Shown here one piece after another: positions 62,230 through 64,000 of a DNA stretch of 64,000 bases. The notes beneath the pieces are model-generated. The model was not told the origin of the DNA and ran no database searches. It worked only from the letters and a program-made list of their open reading frames with translations. The translations under genes were made by a program, and so were the position numbers. How positions within the stretch are numbered: position 1 is the stretch's first letter; every line of letters starts with the position of its first letter. The stretch comes from Pseudomonas fluorescens. Lineage in GTDB: Bacteria; Pseudomonadota; Gammaproteobacteria; Pseudomonadales; Pseudomonadaceae. Where the stretch lies: positions 3,720,001-3,784,000 of the forward strand of contig NZ_CP008896.1 of NCBI RefSeq assembly GCF_000730425.1, written 5' to 3'.

Positions 62230-63126
62230 ATGAATGCGCTGACTCTGCCGGATATCGCCGCGCAGGCTTCTCGCCAAGCCTTGCCACTCGACTGGGTGGG
62301 CATGTGCGGCATTGCCCTCCCCATCCTGCTCGACGGCAAGCGCTTAAGCGCCACAGCCGATGCAGGGGTGAGCCTGGACGACGGTGAAGCGCGGGGCATT
62401 CATATGTCGCGCTTGTACCTGGCGCTGGAAATGCTTGAGCAACACGAGCTGCAACCGGCACTGCTGCGTCAGGTGCTGCAGGGCTTTCTCGATAGCCATG
62501 AAGGTTTATCGAACAGTGCGTACCTGCGGATTCATACCGACTTGCTGCTCAAACGCCCGGCGTTGGTCAGCCCGTTGGCCGGTTGGAAGAGCTATCCGGT
62601 GAGCATCGAAGCACGCCTGGAAAACCAGATGTTCCACGTGGAACTAAAAATTGACGTTACTTACTCCTCGACTTGCCCCTGCTCGGCTGCCCTCGCCAGG
62701 CAGTTGATTCAGCAGCAATTTATCAATGACTTCACTAACACGTCGCTGCAACACGAAGACGTGTTGACCTGGCTTGGCAGCGTCAAAGGGATTGTTGCCA
62801 CGCCCCACAGTCAACGCAGCCATGCTCAAGTATGGGTTCATCTACAGCCCGACCAACCCACGCTGCCACTGACGGCTTTGATCGACCACGTTGAAGCGGC
62901 CCTCGGCACCGCCGTACAAACCGCCGTCAAACGTGCCGATGAACAAGCCTTTGCCTTGGCCAACGGCCAGAACCTGATGTTCTGTGAAGACGCTGCCCGG
63001 CGTCTGAACCTGGCGCTGCAACATTCGGATGCCGTACAAGCCTTTCACCTCAAAGTCATCCACGCCGAAAGCCTGCACGCCCACGATGCCGTGGCCGAAA
63101 GCCGTTGGACGAGGACCACCGCGTGA
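62230..63126 (+). CDS. folE2: GTP cyclohydrolase FolE2 (COG1469, zinc-independent)
   Basis: 298 residues. Makes dihydroneopterin triphosphate from GTP for folate synthesis; type IB enzymes use Mn/Fe/other metals and replace the zinc-dependent FolE on zinc starvation. Blocks: VGMCGIALPILL, HMSRLYLALE, STCPCSAALARQ (metal/catalytic Cys region), THSQRSHAQVWV-like PHSQRSHAQVWV and NGQNLMFCEDAARRL. ATG 62230 is chosen; in-frame ATG 62218 is possible. Below a Zur box and overlapping the next gene's start. Confidence 0.95.
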   Translation: MNALTLPDIAAQASRQALPLDWVGMCGIALPILLDGKRLSATADAGVSLDDGEARGIHMSRLYLALEMLEQHELQPALLRQVLQGFLDSHEGLSNSAYLRIHTDLLLKRPALVSPLAGWKSYPVSIEARLENQMFHVELKIDVTYSSTCPCSAALARQLIQQQFINDFTNTSLQHEDVLTWLGSVKGIVATPHSQRSHAQVWVHLQPDQPTLPLTALIDHVEAALGTAVQTAVKRADEQAFALANGQNLMFCEDAARRLNLALQHSDAVQAFHLKVIHAESLHAHDAVAESRWTRTTA

Positions 63127-63791
63127 TCCGCTGTAAAGCGCTGCGCTGGGGCGCTCCGGGCCAACCGCTGACACCGGCCACTGATATCGAACTGGGCAAA
63201 GGCAGCTTGACTGGCGTCATCGGCGCTAACGGGTCGGGTAAAAGCAGCTTGTTGAAAGTCATCGCTGGCCTGCAAAAACCCCTGGCCGGCCAGGTCACGC
63301 TGGATGTTCCACGGCGCGGTGGCCTGTCGTTCCTGGCACAGCAACAACACTTGGACCGGCAATTCCCCATCAGCCTGCAGGAACTGGTAGCCGCAGGTTT
63401 CTGGGGCGCAAAACACTCACCGCAACAACGCAGCCAACGCCTGCAAACGGTACTGGAAGACTGGTGCCTCAATGGCCTGGAGCAACGCCCCCTGATGGCC
63501 CTTTCCGGCGGCGAATTGCAACGTGCCCTGCTCGCGCGCCTGAGCCTGACCGAAGCGCCGGTGTTGTTGCTCGATGAACCCCATGCCGCGCTGGATGAAC
63601 AAGGCCAGGCGCTACTGTGGAAACACATCCACACCTGGCATGCCGAAGGCCGCACCGTGTTGGTGGTCTGCCATAACTTGGCCGCTGTACGCCAACATCT
63701 GCCGCAGGCACTGCAGATCAAAAGCAGCGGCTGTGTACTGGCGCCAAGCACGCAGCTGATCCTTCAACAGCCTCAGATGCAGGTCGCCTGA
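63123..63791 (+). CDS. Metal (zinc-type) ABC transporter ATP-binding protein
   Basis: 222 residues with Walker A GANGSGKSS (34-42), signature LSGGE (127-131), Walker B VLLLDEPHAALD (~145) and H-loop VCHNLAA. Groups with the ZnuC/MntB-type ATPases. GTG 63123 overlaps the folE2 stop (GTGA). It is distinct from a main znu cluster, which in Pseudomonas usually starts with zur and znuA; this looks like the second zinc importer of the PA5535-PA5541-type island. No symbol given because znuC is already used for the other copy in most genomes. Confidence 0.85.
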   Translation: MIRCKALRWGAPGQPLTPATDIELGKGSLTGVIGANGSGKSSLLKVIAGLQKPLAGQVTLDVPRRGGLSFLAQQQHLDRQFPISLQELVAAGFWGAKHSPQQRSQRLQTVLEDWCLNGLEQRPLMALSGGELQRALLARLSLTEAPVLLLDEPHAALDEQGQALLWKHIHTWHAEGRTVLVVCHNLAAVRQHLPQALQIKSSGCVLAPSTQLILQQPQMQVA

Positions 63792-64000
63792 TGCACCTTG
63801 CCGCCCAACTGTGGATGCCCTTCAACGACTTCGTCTTTATGCGCCGCGCCCTGCTCGGTGGCCTGCTGCTGGCCTGTAGCACCGCGCCCCTGGGGGTGTT
63901 CCTGATCCTGCGGCGCATGAGCCTGATCGGTGATGCGGTGGCCCACGGCATCCTGCCCGGCGCCGCACTGGGCTTCTGGTTTGCCGGCCTGAGCCTGCCG
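63791..64000 (+). CDS. Metal ABC transporter permease (partial, ZnuB-like)
   Basis: The first 70 residues of an integral membrane permease, cut by the window edge. The start ATG 63791 overlaps the ATPase stop (TGATG). It shows FMRRALLGGLLLACSTAPLGVFLILRRMSLIGDAVAHGILPGAALG, matching the ABC-3 (ZnuB/MntB) family with its conserved LRRMSLIGDAVAHG loop. With folE2 and the ATPase it forms one operon. Confidence 0.88.
   Translation, partial: MHLAAQLWMPFNDFVFMRRALLGGLLLACSTAPLGVFLILRRMSLIGDAVAHGILPGAALGFWFAGLSLP

Noticed and set aside
1-64000. tRNA, rRNA, CRISPR, insertion sequence or prophage
   Set aside because: I saw no cloverleaf, direct-repeat array, transposase or phage gene while reading both strands; a tRNA or HMM scan would be needed to exclude small items.

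Overview
The window comes from a fluorescent pseudomonad (Pseudomonas fluorescens group). The evidence is the high G+C, the gene neighbourhoods shared with P. aeruginosa (pst-phoU, pycAB-pycR, uvrD, the zinc island around dksA2/amiA/folE2), the aspartase matching the well-studied P. fluorescens enzyme in length and motifs, and two classes of short palindromic REP repeats scattered between genes. It is core chromosome with accessory insertions. I saw no tRNA, rRNA, prophage, insertion sequence or CRISPR array.

Layout. 1-8042: phosphate uptake and signalling on the minus strand (pstS, pstC, pstA, pstB, phoU and a response regulator cut by the window edge), with good Pho boxes in front of both pstS and pstC. 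8230-14059: an MFS transporter, a thioesterase, a sugar-phosphate mutarotase, small envelope proteins and purEK behind a terminator-like hairpin. 14288-19759: aspartate/asparagine use (LysR regulator, aspartase, AGCS symporter, cytoplasmic asparaginase). 19868-24436: a 1522-residue protein resembling the large DUF6543/dermonecrotic-toxin-like proteins. 24490-31591: an AraC regulator, then two groups with a polyamine flavour: acetylpolyamine amidohydrolase plus a polyamine-binding protein, and a MocR regulator divergent from PaiB and two acetyltransferases. 31805-33058: a small autotransporter-type outer-membrane protein. 33137-38675: two-subunit pyruvate carboxylase, its LysR regulator PycR and an RpiR/HexR-type regulator. 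38838-45241: a GGDEF/EAL protein, uvrD and a Tim44-like membrane protein.

45363-52638 is the most interesting accessory locus: a Fur box, a FecI-type sigma factor, a FecR-type anti-sigma factor, a large TonB-dependent receptor with an N-terminal signalling domain, a cysteine-free secreted protein with a TbpB/hemophilin-like C-terminal barrel, and a Slam (type XI secretion) outer-membrane protein. It reads as an iron-controlled, surface-signalling hemophore (or similar ligand) system.

52738-57196 holds a SMI1/KNR4 protein, a Kef-type antiporter, a second thioesterase, pyridoxal kinase and a DUF3301 protein. 57190-64000 is a zinc-starvation island with two Zur boxes. It carries two G3E GTPases, a zinc-ribbon-defective DksA2, an amidase, the zinc-independent FolE2 and a zinc-type ABC transporter that runs off the right edge.
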